Origin: Actinostola sp. cb2023
Lineage: Eukaryota; Cnidaria; Anthozoa; Actiniaria; Actinostolidae
Length of the DNA: 64,000 bases
NCBI GenBank assembly: GCA_033675265.1
Contig: JAUJYZ010001069.1
Location: forward strand, 1-64,000
Reading direction: 5' to 3'
Shown: positions 12,270 to 23,762 of the stretch, piece by piece
How the letters are laid out: every line of letters begins with the position of its first letter
How positions within the stretch are numbered: position 1 is the stretch's first letter
Made by a program: the position numbers and the translations under genes
Notes under the pieces: generated by a model
Seen by the model: the letters and a program-made list of their open reading frames with translations, nothing else
The model's database searches: none
Told to the model about the DNA's origin: nothing

Positions 12270-12801
12270 CAGTCAACTCTCCGCTAACGGACACTCTCGT
12301 AAGCGGACAGCTCTACTTACGGACACCTTTTCAAATCCCCGTTTTACCTCCCAGTCAAACTCTGTATTTACACATTCCCGTAAGCGGACACTCTCTCGTA
12401 AGCGGACGCGGACACTTTTGAAATGAAATTGGATTTTTCTTTGTTTACGCTCTCTCGTAAGCGGGCACACCATATAATAAGGACTTTCGGCAATGGAATT
12501 TGTCTTCCCCCTAATTTGCAATACATCAACAAAAATATGGACCTTGTACAGAGCAAATACAGACAGTGGGGATCGGTTTTTGTCAAATCTCCATTTGTTC
12601 GTGGGGAAGCAAGGTGTTACGGTTCCGTTGCTATTTTTTCTCTCCCGATTAAAACGTATTAATACTCTCCCCCGTGCGGACATCCACCCTATTTTTCTTT
12701 GGTGTCCGCCTACGGGAATAGGTTATCATAAGCGGACAGCTCTACTAACGGACACTTTTTCAAATGCCCGAGGGTGTTCCGCCTTACGAGAGAGTGGACT
12801 G
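12270..12801. mobile_element. Pogo/Tc1-like MITE (left arm), TA target
   Basis: It is bounded by CAGTCAACTCTC and a terminal GACTG, with TA at the junctions. The interior repeats the motif CGTAAGCGGACA and its complement many times in both orientations. The overlapping open frames through this element are chance products of the repeats. Confidence 0.75.
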
Positions 12802-13604
12802 ATATTTTATATTAAAATTTACAGTTCCCTCCTCATCTCAAACCCTCTACAGAAGTCACAGGCCCCACAAACCATCTATCTCTCTCCATTGTGGACTAAC
12901 ATTTATGGTGAACCCGTTTTCCCGCATCAAATTCCTCATCAGTATTGATAACCAGACACAGGGACCTCTACCACACCCGCGCTTCTATGGACGACTCATA
13001 TTCCCCCTCTCGTTTCCCGCCCGAGCCTTCTACCTCATTATTGCGAATTCCAAAAAGCAAAAATCCCTCTCACTACATTATTTCGTTTTTATGGGACACG
13101 CTGTCCTCTCATCATATTATATCATATCTGTTCGTACTCGTTCAATAAGTGAAACTAATAACAATTGCCCCTAAGAAGGTACGGAGTCATGTCAACTTAC
13201 TGACAGTTTGAGTTCGGAAGTCGGAACTCAAACCGGAAATATTTTCAACCCCAGAAGGCCCGCCGAGCTCCCCTAGCCCAACTTGGACAAAGGGAGTATA
13301 CCAGCCCCCACACCATACCCCCCCCCCCCCCTCCCTTCCTCCCGACGTAGACAGTATTTAAACGATATAGACTGTCAAATTAAAAATAAAATAATAAGGA
13401 ATAATAATGAAATTAACGGTATAAATGGTGAAACGAGCAGAGTTCAGAACGGGAATTCAAATCGAACGGGTAATTGTATGCCACAAACGTCGCCGGTAGA
13501 GACAAACCGCTGTCTTTCTACCGGCGACGTCACGAGAAAATCACCGGTGAATTTTTCAAGGGACCAAAAATGGCATTTTTTCGCATCGCTCATATACATA
13601 CATA
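12802..13604. other. Palindrome-proximal non-coding sequence and coding relic (left arm)
   Basis: Contains the upstream half of the GDLVLL relic (minus strand, about 12,802-12,960), a C14 homopolymer at 13,318-13,331, and sequence matching 14,473-15,285 inverted with many small indels. No intact gene was seen. Confidence 0.5.
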
Positions 13605-13904
13605 CAGTCATTTGCAAAAATTCTGGCCACTACGAAAGATATATCCAATATTATCAATTATATCGGTGTTTGCATTATGTGGTAATTAAATAATAGCAAC
13701 TTCGCCTTAAAGCGGGTTAACGCCAGCAAAGTTGGTATAAATATTTAGTATATAAATGTTTATTTTAGTCATACGTTTGTTGTTGTGTAAATTTTGCTTC
13801 CTTTAATAAGTAGGAAAACTCAAAATAGTATGATTTAACTTACCATAATGCACCCGATCCGATATAGTGATATATCGTGGCGGCCGATTTTTGCAAATGG
13901 ACTG
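13605..13904. mobile_element. MITE D copy 1, TA target
   Basis: The ends CAGTCATTTGCAAAAATTCTGG and TTTTTGCAAATGGACTG are inverted and adjoined by TA. The same family occurs at 14,183-14,472 and 54,100-54,369, which supports a discrete mobile unit of about 270-300 bp. Confidence 0.8.
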
Positions 13905-14182
13905 TACATATTGCATAACTATAAATATGCATTAATCTAGTCACTGCACGAAGGAAAAGAAGACAAGACAAAAATGTATGCGGTACCACTGTGTAGCGTG
14001 TTTATATTGACACAGGAAGACCGAAAGAAAACACAATATTGCACCAAAAACGAGATTGTTTTCTTTCGGGCTTCCTGTGCAATATAAACACGCTACAGTG
14101 TAGCATACATTTTGTGTCTTTTCTTCTTTTCCTTCTTGCAGTGGACTAAGATTTATGAACATATGTATATTATGCATATGTA
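13905..14182. other. Palindrome centre
   Basis: The inverted arms converge here. 14,012-14,033 pairs with 14,058-14,079 (CTTCCTGT type motif) around a spacer of about 24 bp. Flanking positions 13,940-14,010 and 14,080-14,160 also pair with small mismatches. There is no gene. Confidence 0.7.
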
Positions 14183-14472
14183 CAGTCATTTGCAAAAATT
14201 TCTGGCCGCCACGATATATTCACTATATCGGGTGCATTATGGGTAATTAAATAAATACTATTTTGAGTTCCTAACTTATTAAATGAAGCAAAATTTACAA
14301 ACAAACAAACGTATGACTAAAATAAAACATTATATACTAAATATTTATACCAACTTTGCTGGCGTTAACCCGCTTTAAGGCGAAGTTGCTATTATTTAAT
14401 TACCCATAATGCACCCGATATATTGATATATTGATATACTTCGTAGTGGCCAGAAATTTTTGCAAATGACTG
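14183..14472. mobile_element. MITE D copy 2 (right arm), TA target
   Basis: This is the mirror copy of 13,605-13,904 with the same CAGTCATTTGC terminal repeats. It carries the conserved interior with GGGTGCATTATGGGTAATTA and the GCGTTAACCCGC segment. Confidence 0.8.
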
Positions 14473-14744
14473 TATGTATGTATATGAGCGATGCGAAAAA
14501 ATGCCATTTTTGTCCTTGAAAAATCACCGGTGATTTTCTCGTGACGTCGCCGGTAGAAGACAGCGGTTGTCTTCTACCGGCGACGTTTGTGCATACAATT
14601 ACCCGTTCGATTTGAATTCCCAGTTCTGAACTATGCATCGTTTCACCATTTATACCGTTAATTTATTATTATTATTATTATTTTATTTATTAATTTGAAC
14701 AGTCTATATCGTTTAATACTGTCTACCGGTCGGGAGGAAGGGAA

Positions 14745-14788
<44 letters not shown>
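14745..14788. repeat. Poly-G homopolymer (about 44 G)
   Basis: An uninterrupted G run; the mirrored position in the left arm has only 14 C (13,318-13,331). The length is likely unstable or mis-sequenced. The 60-aa glycine-rich frame across it is not a gene. Confidence 0.9.
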
Positions 14789-14790
<2 letters not shown>

Positions 14791-14941
14791 TATGGGGTGG
14801 GGGCTGGATACTCCCTTTGTCCAAGTGCTAGGGGAGATCGGCGGGCCTTCTGGGGGTTGAAAATATTTCCGGTTTGAGTTCCGACTTCCGACTCAAACTG
14901 TCAGTTAAGTTACATGACTCCGTACCTCTTAGGGTCAATTG

Positions 14942-15285
14942 TTATTTATTTTCTTTATTGAACGAGCACGAAAGATATGATATAATATGATGAGAGACAG
15001 CGAGTGTCATAAAAACGAATAATGTTAGTGAGAGGGATTTTGCTTTTTTGGATCGAATAATGAGGTAGAAGGCTAGGGCGGGAACGATGAGGGGGAAGAT
15101 GATCGTCCATAGAAGCGAGGGAGGGTAGAGGTCCCTGTGTCTGTTATCAATACTGATGAGGATTTGATGGGGAAAAGGGTTCACCATAAAATTAGTCACA
15201 ATGAGAGAGATAGGTGGTTTTTGTGGACTGTGACTTCTGTAGAGGGTTGGGATGAGGAGGGAACTGTAAATTTTAATATTAAATA
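14942..15285 (+). pseudogene. Relic ORF with GKRV motif, 5' part (right arm)
   Basis: The frame around 15,137-15,285 encodes a short module with NTDEDLMGKRVHHKISHNE followed by a Trp-rich strand region and ending NIKY, where the MITE at 15,286 interrupts it within a TAT codon. It resumes at 15,806 as DGWQGEYTFPLM. Family not identified; the module resembles small tudor/chromo-like folds by pattern only. Confidence 0.45.
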
Positions 15286-15805
15286 CAGTCAACTCTCTCG
15301 TAAGCGGACACCCTCGGGAATTGAAAAAAGTGTCCGTTAGTAGAGCTGTCCGCTTATGAGAACTATTCCCGTAAGCGGACACCAAAGAAAAATAGGGTGG
15401 ATGTCCGCTTACGGGAGAGTTAATTACGTTTTAATCGGTAGAGAAAAATAGCAACTGAACCGTACACCTTGCTTCCCCACGAACAAATGGAGATTTGACA
15501 AAACCGATCCCCACTGTTCTGTTGCTCTGTAAAAGGTCATATTTTTGTTGATGTATTGCAAATTAAAGACAAATTCCATTGCCGAAAGTCCATTATTATA
15601 TGGTGTGCCCGCTTACGAGAGAGCGTAAACAAAAGAAAAATCCAATTTTCATTTTCAAAAGTGTCCGCGTCCGCTTACGAGAGAGTGTCCGCTTACGGGA
15701 ATGTGTAAATACAGAGTTTGACTGGGAGGTAAAACGGGATTTGAAAAGGTGTCCGTAAGTAGAGCTGTCCGCTTACGAGAGTGTCCGTTAGCGGAGAGTT
15801 GACTG
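15286..15805. mobile_element. Pogo/Tc1-like MITE (right arm), TA target
   Basis: Starts CAGTCAACTCTCTCGTAAGC and ends GCGGAGAGTTGACTG, flanked by TA (15,284-15,285 and 15,806-15,807). It is mirror copy of 12,270-12,801. Removing it rejoins an open reading frame precisely. Confidence 0.8.
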
Positions 15806-16152
15806 TATGATGGGTGGCAAGGGGAATACACTTTCCCTTTAATGGTTGATATTGATTGTGGGGATCTTGTTTTGTTGTCTGTTATTGGTAGTGATTTTGA
15901 GTGTAAACGTATCAGTCAAATGTGGGAGGATGGTGGTGTTTCTCATTGGTGGTCGCGGGGACAGAAATGTGTGAATGTGATGATCATGTGGGGTTCTATG
16001 TTGTTTGTTTTGATGAGGTGTGGAGTAGAGGTGAAGATGACCCTTCCAATGATGGCATTTCTTTCGAAGTGCCCCTCGTGTACCTATGGGTGATAGGCGC
16101 TTTAAGCAATGAGTTCAGGTTTCTTTCATCTTTTTCATATATAAAACTATGA
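15806..16152 (+). pseudogene. Relic ORF with GDLVLL motif, 3' part (right arm)
   Basis: Downstream half of the MITE-interrupted relic, frame DGWQGEYTFPLMVDIDCGDL onward. It has a frameshift near 16,010 relative to the left-arm copy, which reads on in a single frame of 101 aa from the internal Met. No domain can be named. Confidence 0.4.
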
Positions 16153-17961
16153 TAAAGATAACAATGTTTAAATGATCATACAGGAATTCTACTAATTTAT
16201 ATTGATTGTATAAATGTATTTTTATGTAATTTTATATTTAAATTATCAAATTTAGCTTTATTAAAAGCATTTTAAACATACAAAGTTTTTAAGAAATGTA
16301 TATTCATAGACATATTATTTATTAGGATTTATTTACCACTACGAACAAAATTATAGATATATTATTTATTAAATGCATTTGTACAATGTATTAAAAAATA
16401 TTTTTGTTAAAAAAATACATATACTATATATTACAAAATATTATGTTAAAAATCCTTTTGGCTAAAAAAACATAACCAACAAAATATTTTGTCATCGCTT
16501 CCAACAACAAATCCTGTTGGACTGGCTTAAACATCTACTCCACTCCTCCACTCTCCCAGCCAATGCCTCGGCGATCACCAAAAACGACGATCCTTTCATA
16601 TGACTGTATTCCCCTTCACTCTCCGTATACTTCAACACTTCGCATACTACATAGTCTGAGAACAAATATCATTATCTGATAAGGTTCCGCGGGATTTTTG
16701 TACTGAAAGCAAGCCACCGGTTTAGAAGTGTTCTAGTAAACACGAAAAGGCTATGCCAAAATGGTAATTGTCAAGCGATCAAAGAAGCATTGAAACAAGC
16801 TGGAGCAAGAAGGTCTCCTTGGTCATATTTAAGATTATTAAAATATCTAATTATTATCTAGAAATTATTGAAAAGGACGGAGGCAAGTGAATCAATGTTT
16901 TGTTATTTAGAAAAGTTTGGTGAGTAATGGTACAGTGTTTATTGAAGTTATAAGGAGCTTTATATTCCAGCCTCGTTTCCATGCTTGGGAGGTCGTAATG
17001 CTATAGTCTTAGCTCATGCTATAATAGTTATATATTATGTAGAATTTGCGCTTCTATTCTACATTCGACAATTCAACCAAGCCTGCTTTTCCTTACTAGA
17101 AATTCAACAAATTAAATTTTATATATGTGTGATGAGGAATGTACTTGTCGAGTTGAGATTCGGTTTGCCAAAAGAAATCTACATGACCTTAAACGCTGTT
17201 TGCAAATACCCGATCGGGTTGTTTGTGTCCAAAGATGTCCAAGCGTTGTGTGTTTTTTTTTTTTAAACAACCTGTCATAACCCTGTCGCTTTATAGATAT
17301 AGTACATCGCTTTACCGTGCTTATGTGAAGAAGTACAGAAAATGACCAGAGGGAGATATGTTCTACGGTTAAGTGATGTGACTAAATTTTCATTGTGAAA
17401 TTTCAAATAACTTTGAAGATCCTTGCAAATGAATCTTTCTGGGTCAGAAGGAAATGGACGGAAGCATGGGAAATTGCAAAGAACAAGAATGCCTTATTTG
17501 GTAGAGACTCTGCGTGAGTTTCGTAAAAAAATCCATTCAATCCCTGATGATGGGCCAGGAACCCGAAAGCTTGGACATTAAAAAATCCAATTACGTGGAA
17601 GAAACAGCTTTGAAAGTGAAACTTTGAAAGTGTTTTGTAAATCTTCTAATGAATAAAGAGACAAACAACAAAAAGAAGAATGAACATTTTCACTTATTGT
17701 TTTACCTTAGAGTACTTGTGAAACAAAACGAAAACGTTTAGAGTAATTGTTATTATTTTTTTCAAAATAGTGAAAACCATCCTACCGAGATTATATTAAT
17801 TGAAAGATGTGGTGCTATTTAATTACATGATAAAAAACATATACATGTACATTCTAAATAATTAGTACTTTTTCACAGATATAATGCTCTATGATGATAT
17901 ATCTGACTTTTATATATCTTTTGCACATTTTTACTGTAATATTAAGGTATCAGGGTACCCC
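16153..17961. other. AT-rich non-coding spacer (right arm)
   Basis: Mirror of 10,515-11,927. It includes about 407 bp (16,561-16,967) absent from the left arm. The 93-aa frame at 16,985-17,266 is the mirror of a probably non-coding frame. No gene recognised. Confidence 0.5.
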
Positions 17962-18425
17962 TAGCCTGCGAATACAGCCGCTTTTTTACGCTCGCCACAG
18001 GGGTCTCCCGAAAGAAGCGTCTGCGGAGTGAGGCCCAAATTCCTGTACTGTGACCTCTGAGGTCATGACAGCTCGTGTTGTAAATCTGATACAACACAGC
18101 CGCTCATGTTGTGAACACTAATTCCAAACGGCCTGAGTTTGTTGATTCGGCAATCAAAATTATTGTAGAACATGATTTTATTCATCTGTGCATATGATAA
18201 GTCCGATACAATCGCCCACGGCTCGACATTGTAATATTTTGTTCAGGTCGTTGAGTTTAATTTATGCAAATAATGCGATTACCAGCAAGCTGACCAATCA
18301 GCTTCTTTGACCAGAATCGGGTCCAAAATGACGTCACAGTACAGGAATTTGGGCCTCACTCCGCAGACGCTTCTTTCGGTAGACCCCTGTGGCGAGCGTA
18401 AAAAAGCGGCTGTATTCGCAGGCTA
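17962..18425. mobile_element. MITE C (right arm), 9-bp TSD GGGTACCCC
   Basis: Terminal inverted repeats TAGCCTGCGAATACAGCCGC and inverse; flanks GGGTACCCC at 17,953-17,961 and 18,426-18,434. Mirror of 10,051-10,514. Confidence 0.85.
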
Positions 18426-18434
18426 GGGTACCCC

Positions 18435-19225
18435 AAAAAACCTTTCAAACCACCGGTTTTGATTTTTTTTGACAATCAAATCAAATTGAATATTATCTAT
18501 CATCTCCAAAAAACAGAATCTAAAAATATTTTTTTCCTAAAAAGTTAGAATCAAAAAACGAATTTTGGATTTCATTTGATGCAAAAAGATGTTGACAAGC
18601 AAGCTGTCAACAGCACTCACGCAACAGACTTTCCACAAAGATTCAGATGCGAAGAAAGTATCCACAAATCGTAACTGCTCACTCAAAACATCCTTGAATA
18701 TCGATGCTAACCCACACACGGTCAAAGTGCTCGTATTTTCCGCCAACAGTAACTTTGTTTTGCTGCCTCGTTGTGTTTAGAACGCTACATACTGTAAGGA
18801 TCTACTTATGAATGCCATTCATATGTCATCAGGTATTTATCAGGTATTATCCACGCTTGTGTAAACAAAGGCCCCACTTGACTTGAAAACTCTTTTGCCT
18901 TTTATTTCGGAAACCAACAAAATAGCCATGAATCAAGCGCACATTTTGAGTTCCGGGTCAAAGGGATTTTATCCGATTTAGCTGACATTTGGCAGACACT
19001 TTGTCAGATAAATATTCTTCAAAAGGTATCTCCGAATTTTAATATTCAATTTCCTTCGAAAGTTATAACTTGTTTTGTAAAGTGTTTTCCAGTTTTTGCA
19101 ACAGGTTAATTTATCGATAAACGGAGACACTTTTTTTATAAGTTATATCTCATGAGCTTATAAAGGTATTAGTCGAGGATTTCCGATAAATTGCGGCTGT
19201 ATGGGACCTCGGCGATGATAGTGAT
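18435..19225. other. Flank of the BEL element (right arm)
   Basis: AT-rich. It contains the mirror of the 69-aa and 63-aa overlapping frames (18,537-18,780) without recognisable domains. It ends in GTGAT immediately before the LTR. No gene is supported. Confidence 0.5.
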
Positions 19226-19265
19226 TGTTCTGAACGTAAATTAGCATACCGCTTGTAAATTAGTA
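19226..19265 (+). repeat. BEL 5' LTR, first part
   Basis: Begins TGTTCTGAACGTAAATTAGC and matches 61,494 onward. It is interrupted at TA by the Tc1-like element. Confidence 0.8.
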
Positions 19266-19316
19266 CTACGAATTTCATCGAAGTGTGGCACACCCTAACA
19301 AAACGTCCGTTAAATT

Positions 19317-20463
19317 GCCCATTACAAAAAAGAGCAGGGGACTGGGAGCGAGTTTCTTATAATTAATGTATTTACGAAATTAAGTTTATGACATGAAACA
19401 ACATGTTGTAATTATCATATGTGCAAAGTTTGATGTGATTTGAGTGAATTCTGTCGGAATTATAAAATTTTAAAATTTTGAAATTTTACAGTGAATGTAT
19501 GGTTTGGGTAGACAACCATTCTCGTACCCAGAGCCCGCTCGTCATTTGGTTTGTCGCTGGCTCTGGGAATCCCTGAAATTTTAGCGAATTTCATTGGCTG
19601 ATGAAATCAACAATGACTGATCGTATTTGATTGGTTCATGAGATCAACAAAGATTCAAACTTGCAAGGCGAACGAAAGGAATGACAGCGACGGTTGTATT
19701 TTCATACAATGGTATTCCGTTATTGAATTATAAAGCTATGGAAATGAGAGTGACTGTGTAGACATAAATTGATCTGAATTCGTAAAGGGGGATCTAACAA
19801 TACATAAATTATAAAAGTAAAGTAACGGCTACAGACACAATCGATCGTACTCGCTTCGAGTATTCAAAGGAATATTTTTATAATTCAAGAGAAACAATAA
19901 CAAAGCGGAAGACAGGAAGGTTCACATGCAAGATTATATTAGAACATGTATTTATCGTCCAGCCCGTTTACCGCAACAGAGCCAGAGAAGAACCGGTGAT
20001 GAACGTCGAAGGGATTTTAAACGGCTACACGAAGATAAATGTACAAACTTGTGTACTTGTTAGTTTGAATATTCAAACCAACGTAAATACTACGTAGCCA
20101 GTAGACTCTTCCACAGTACCCGCTCTCAGCGGTCTTTAGTATGAGCATGCGCTCTGACGACTTGGTCGTCAAAATTTGACGACCGAGCAACAGGGTTTCC
20201 CAGAGCCAGCGACAAACCAAATGACGAGCGGGCTCTGGGTACGAGAATGGGTAGACAACGTAAAAAAATAGAGAGTTTGTATGGGAAAATGTACATCTTT
20301 GATGCCCTCTAGCATCGTCAATATTAAGCCAAAGTTCACCAAACTTTCCAGATTAGCTAAGTTTGGTCTGCTCTCTCTGAAAATGATGCCCACTTTTGCT
20401 AGTTTCTTATTGAATTAGTTTTACGGACTTGGTCCCAGTCCCCTGCTCTTTTTTGTAATGGCC
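19317..20463. mobile_element. MITE A (right arm), TSD AATT
   Basis: Ends GCCCATTACAAAAAAGAGCA and TGCTCTTTTTTGTAATGGCC, flanked by AATT (19,313-19,316 and 20,464-20,467). Another copy without the nested MITE B is at 55,035-55,437. Confidence 0.88.
19517..20249. mobile_element. MITE B (right arm) inside MITE A
   Basis: Inverted ends CATTCTCGTACCCAGAGCCC and inverse, flanked by GGTAGACAAC (19,507-19,516 and 20,250-20,259). The 55-kb MITE A copy has one uninterrupted GGTAGACAAC at this point, which proves the insertion. Confidence 0.9.
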
Positions 20464-20560
20464 AATTGTGTGCCAGACGTCTGCGACTCCGCCCACTCGG
20501 GTTCATGTTTTTCTCTGCATTCCTTTCTCACGGACTCACATTTCTTGTTAGACGAGACAT

Positions 20561-21798
20561 ATGGCGGCTTCGAGAAGGTACGAATTCAAAGTTGAGTATG
20601 GATGCTCTAGAAGTGAGGAAAAGTGGACAAAGTTCTACATAGAACAAGATGAAATGAATTTCTTGAATGTGGAAACTCTGGTTGAACGTCTTCAACAGAA
20701 ATGCGGCGGCTTTCCCTGTATGAAAATGAAGTATCTCGACCGCTCACTCGACTGGATCGATCTCAGTCAAGAGGACATGGATTCGTTCATAGATATGGTT
20801 GAGACCGCTCAAGTAGTCCCTGAAAGGGATAACATTCTTCGTATCACTCTAAAGGTCTCAAACATTGTTTCTCCTGCCTACAAACAAGTTCTTCCTTCTG
20901 ATACTGGCAAGCGAATTCACTCTCCTTCGCCGGTCAAGATAAAGAAAACGCTCTCGAAGTCGACTAGATTACAAACCTGCAAGTACAGTTAATGTTTATG
21001 TTACTCCTACTCAGAAATTGTTTGACAAGTTGCAGACAGACAAAAGAGAACTACAGAGCAAAGTGGCCAAGAAAGAGCACGAGTTGCGGGAGCTAGAACA
21101 AAGCTTCGAGTCCCTTCGAGAGAGCAGTAAGGAATTCCATTCAAGGCGCGTCTTTGTGTACAAAATGTCACACTGGCGGGCACAATCGAACAAGATGTAC
21201 TTTCGCAACTTGTATTTCTGCCACAATATGTGGGGATATAAAACGCCACCCAGAGGAAAATAAATATCTAAAGGATCAAAAGGATGAGTTAAAGGCTTTG
21301 AAAGTCAAGTTAACCAAAATTGAACAAGATATCAAGAGTAAGGAAGAAGCATATAAATCAGTAAAGAACACTTTTGCCGCTCAAGTCCAAAGTGATCTTA
21401 TCAACTCTGATCCCAAAAGATATTTACGCCCTACACTACAAGGTCACTCCGTCCCAAATTGGTTGCTGGTAAACTCTGACATTCGAAAACTTGAACGGAT
21501 TTGTCATGGGAAAGTTCCTGCAAAAGCAGAAATACCGAAATTGTTCAAAACGTATAACGATAATTTTGATATTTTACAGGATTCGCCTAACATTCAAAAT
21601 CGTGTCCATCCAGTAAAGGATCTGTGGGAGAAAAAGGGAGTGAAATTTCCCGGCAAAGGAACTGTACCAAATTCATTGTGGTCTCGACAGCAAAGTGTTT
21701 CCCAAGCAGCCACCCGTACGGTATGTTCAGATTCGAGCGATGAATTTGAAGGCCTTGATCTGCTTTTTCAAGCTGCAACATTTCTAGACGACGTTTAA
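20561..21798 (+). pseudogene. Accessory PB1-like/zinc-knuckle protein of the Tc1-like element (right arm)
   Basis: Starts at ATG 20,561 just inside the long terminal repeat and runs towards the transposase gene. The first part (20,561-20,992) has an N-terminal beta-grasp/PB1-like pattern. An extra A near 20,945 shifts the frame here but not in the left arm. Next come a coiled coil, a CCHC-like knuckle (CTKCHTGGHNRTRC), a Lys-rich coiled coil and an acidic tail ending AATFLDDV. The 21,154-21,798 frame is open for 214 aa. Nucleic-acid binding is inferred; the role in transposition is unknown. Confidence 0.65.
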
Positions 21799-22028
21799 AA
21801 ATGAAATACTCTGATCATGTTTAATGTTTAGTTCAAATACTGTTCTGTTGAGTTGTTCAAATACTGTTCTGTTCAAATAAACAAATTGATAAAATTGACC
21901 TGACTGAAATATAATTGATGTCTCAGTTTTGCCGCGGCGCGCGCGGTACAGTGACGAGAATATAACACGAATTGATTATTTGGGTGCTTTATTGATTTAA
22001 ATTTCCCAGCGCTGCAAATGAAAATTCT

Positions 22029-23105
22029 TTAGCGAAAATGTATATAATTTACACATTCATAGAAACCATGCATATCAGTTGTGGTGATTTGTTTGAGAGC
22101 TTCGTATACCGCCACATGCAAATTGTCCCTGAGAAGATCACGGTAGTCCACTCTATGCAAAATAGTCTTTAGCTTATTAAACACTAATTCTATAGGGTTA
22201 AGTTCTGGAGAGTACGTAGGCAGGTAAATAAGAACGCAACCAATGTCATCTAGCCATTCACCCAGAATCTGGCCACCTTGAAAACGGTGTGTAGCACAGT
22301 TATCCATAATAATGTGATCGCCATATTCTAAAATGGGCAGTCCATCGGGCTGAAAGTTTTGCGAGGCTTCATGAAAAAATTCTAAGAACTTGAGAGTATC
22401 TGTAGCTCCTCTGACTGTGTTAGCATACATGAGGTTGTCCACGCCAGAGGAGATTCAGTGTGATATTTGGCGACTGTGCATTTCGAAAAATTTCGACACA
22501 GCGAGTTCCAACCAGTGAATGTCCGTAACTAGGATTCGCAACATTAGGTAGCTTAAAACCACTCTCATCAAAAAACTTGAGACGGTATGGGTCTATAGTT
22601 GAAATATAGTCCACATATGCCTGACAGTAAGCTATGTTAGCAGGAGTGAACTTTTCAGCAGCTGGCCGAACCATTTTCTTTCGTGACCACTGCCCGTCGT
22701 GCATCCATGTTCTCACCGCGCGATTTATCGCTACGTTGTTTGTACCACTAGGAATGTTACAGTACTCGTTGATCTCCTTCAATAATTCGCCTGAAGTCAA
22801 TGAAGGTCTATCTGTTTTTAAAAACTCTATGAATTCAAGATCATGTTTGGAGATTTTTTACGCCACTTGCTTTGGACTTTGAGCGCAGTTCGTTGCCAGT
22901 TATGCAAAAATTTCTCCAAATCTTGATTACTGTGTCTCTCTTTAACTTCAATTTTCTTGCAATGGCTGCGAAATTTCCAGGAAAAAAATCCAGTCACAAT
23001 ATCCCCGCCACTTTCGACAATCTCGTCTATAACTAGGGATCGAAAATCATTTCCTAGAGGCTTTCCTTTAGTATATACACGTCCGAGCTGACTAACATCC
23101 ATCAT
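22029..23105 (-). pseudogene. DD37E Tc1/mariner-like transposase (right arm)
   Basis: The DDE domain is in two frames (22,420-22,800 and 22,029-22,442), with Asp in FFDESGF, Asp in MDNCATH and Glu in NPIELVF spaced as DD37E. The N-terminal DNA-binding region (22,827-23,105) is in another frame. ATG 23,105 is the likely start, since the upstream in-frame start is GTG. It has the same lesions as the left copy. Confidence 0.8.
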
Positions 23106-23227
23106 ACTTCGTACGAGAAAGGAATGCAGAGAAAAACATGAACCCGAGTGAGCGGAGTCGCAGACGTCTGGCACACAATTTAACGGACATTTTATTAGGG
23201 TGTGCCACACTTCGATGAAATCCGTAG

Positions 23228-23306
23228 TATCGCAGGCGCACTTGGACTGACCCGACGTATGTAAAACGTGTTTGGAAAAATGTCGAGTAAAAAACCTGAA
23301 ATTACA
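23228..23306 (+). repeat. BEL 5' LTR, second part
   Basis: Continues TCGCAGGCGCACTTGGACTG, matching the 3' LTR at about 61,541-61,579, and ends ACA before the primer site. Without the insertion the LTR would be only about 115-120 bp, short for the group. Confidence 0.65.
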
Positions 23307-23324
23307 TGGTCCTTCGAGCCGGAT
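23307..23324 (+). promoter_or_regulatory. Primer-binding site of the BEL element
   Basis: TGGTCCTTCGAGCCGGAT lies directly after the LTR end. It has the shape expected for a tRNA 3'-end complement starting TGG. The specific tRNA is not assigned. Confidence 0.6.
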
Positions 23325-23762
23325 CAGTGGATCTGTGAATGTCTAGATGTTTGAAAGTTCATCTGGAGTATTGGAATTGTTATTGTTCATTGAAGAATTC
23401 AACTAAGGAGAGTTGGTCTCCTCGTGTTTAGTTGTGAAATTTACGGCTTGGCGATTCGGCGCCATTGAAGTTAACTGAGTCAAGATTGAAATCGAAGAAG
23501 AGTTGGTCTTCCTCGTGTTTATCTGTGAAATTTGTGGCTCTAACTTGGCGATTCGGCGCCACTACTGTGTTAAGTCAAGGAGTGTTGATCCTCCATGTAT
23601 TACATTTATTTGAAAAAGCTTCGAAGCATTCATTGGCGATTGGCGCCAAAACCGTCGACTGGCGACAAACGAGAAGTTGTTCTCATCCAAAAGTTGTTCT
23701 CATCGTGAATATTGAAGAAAATATTGAAGATTATTGCCTAATTCGTCTCTCATTGTGCTAAA

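Larger units (their letters stand above)
1..14033. repeat. Left arm of a giant inverted repeat (palindrome)
   Basis: Reading this arm on the minus strand reproduces the plus strand of 14,058-53,804 apart from the Polinton and other indels. Examples are 7,917 with 20,561, 11,490 with 16,985, and position 1 with about 53,804. The arm continues past the window start. Divergence is uneven: nearly identical at 5-11.9 kb, but several percent with many 1-bp indels at 0-2.7 kb and 12.3-14 kb. It could be a real palindrome or an inverted join of two haplotypes or reads. Confidence 0.9.
19266..23227 (-). mobile_element. DD37E Tc1/mariner-like transposon (right arm)
   Basis: Termini CTACGAATTTCATCG and CGATGAAATCCGTAG with TA duplication (19,264-19,265 and 23,228-23,229). 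The 3' LTR at 61,494 shows the uninterrupted target (TTAGTA then TCGCAGG). It carries the accessory gene on plus and the transposase on minus. MITE A sits in one terminal repeat. Confidence 0.88.

Noticed and set aside
12493..12948. 151-aa open frame on the plus strand
   Set aside because: It runs through a repeat-filled MITE and its border; the repeated CGTAAGCGGACA units create open frames by chance.
14695..14877. Glycine-rich 60-aa ORF
   Set aside because: It is a translation of a poly-G tract whose length differs threefold between the arms.
21018..21263. 81-aa ORF overlapping the zinc-knuckle region
   Set aside because: Its C-terminal half is the shifted frame of the knuckle (CTKCHTGGHNRTRC in the other frame); only its coiled-coil start belongs to the accessory gene.
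23307..23324. tRNA gene fragment
   Set aside because: The 18-bp string is a primer-binding site directly after an LTR, with no cloverleaf around it.
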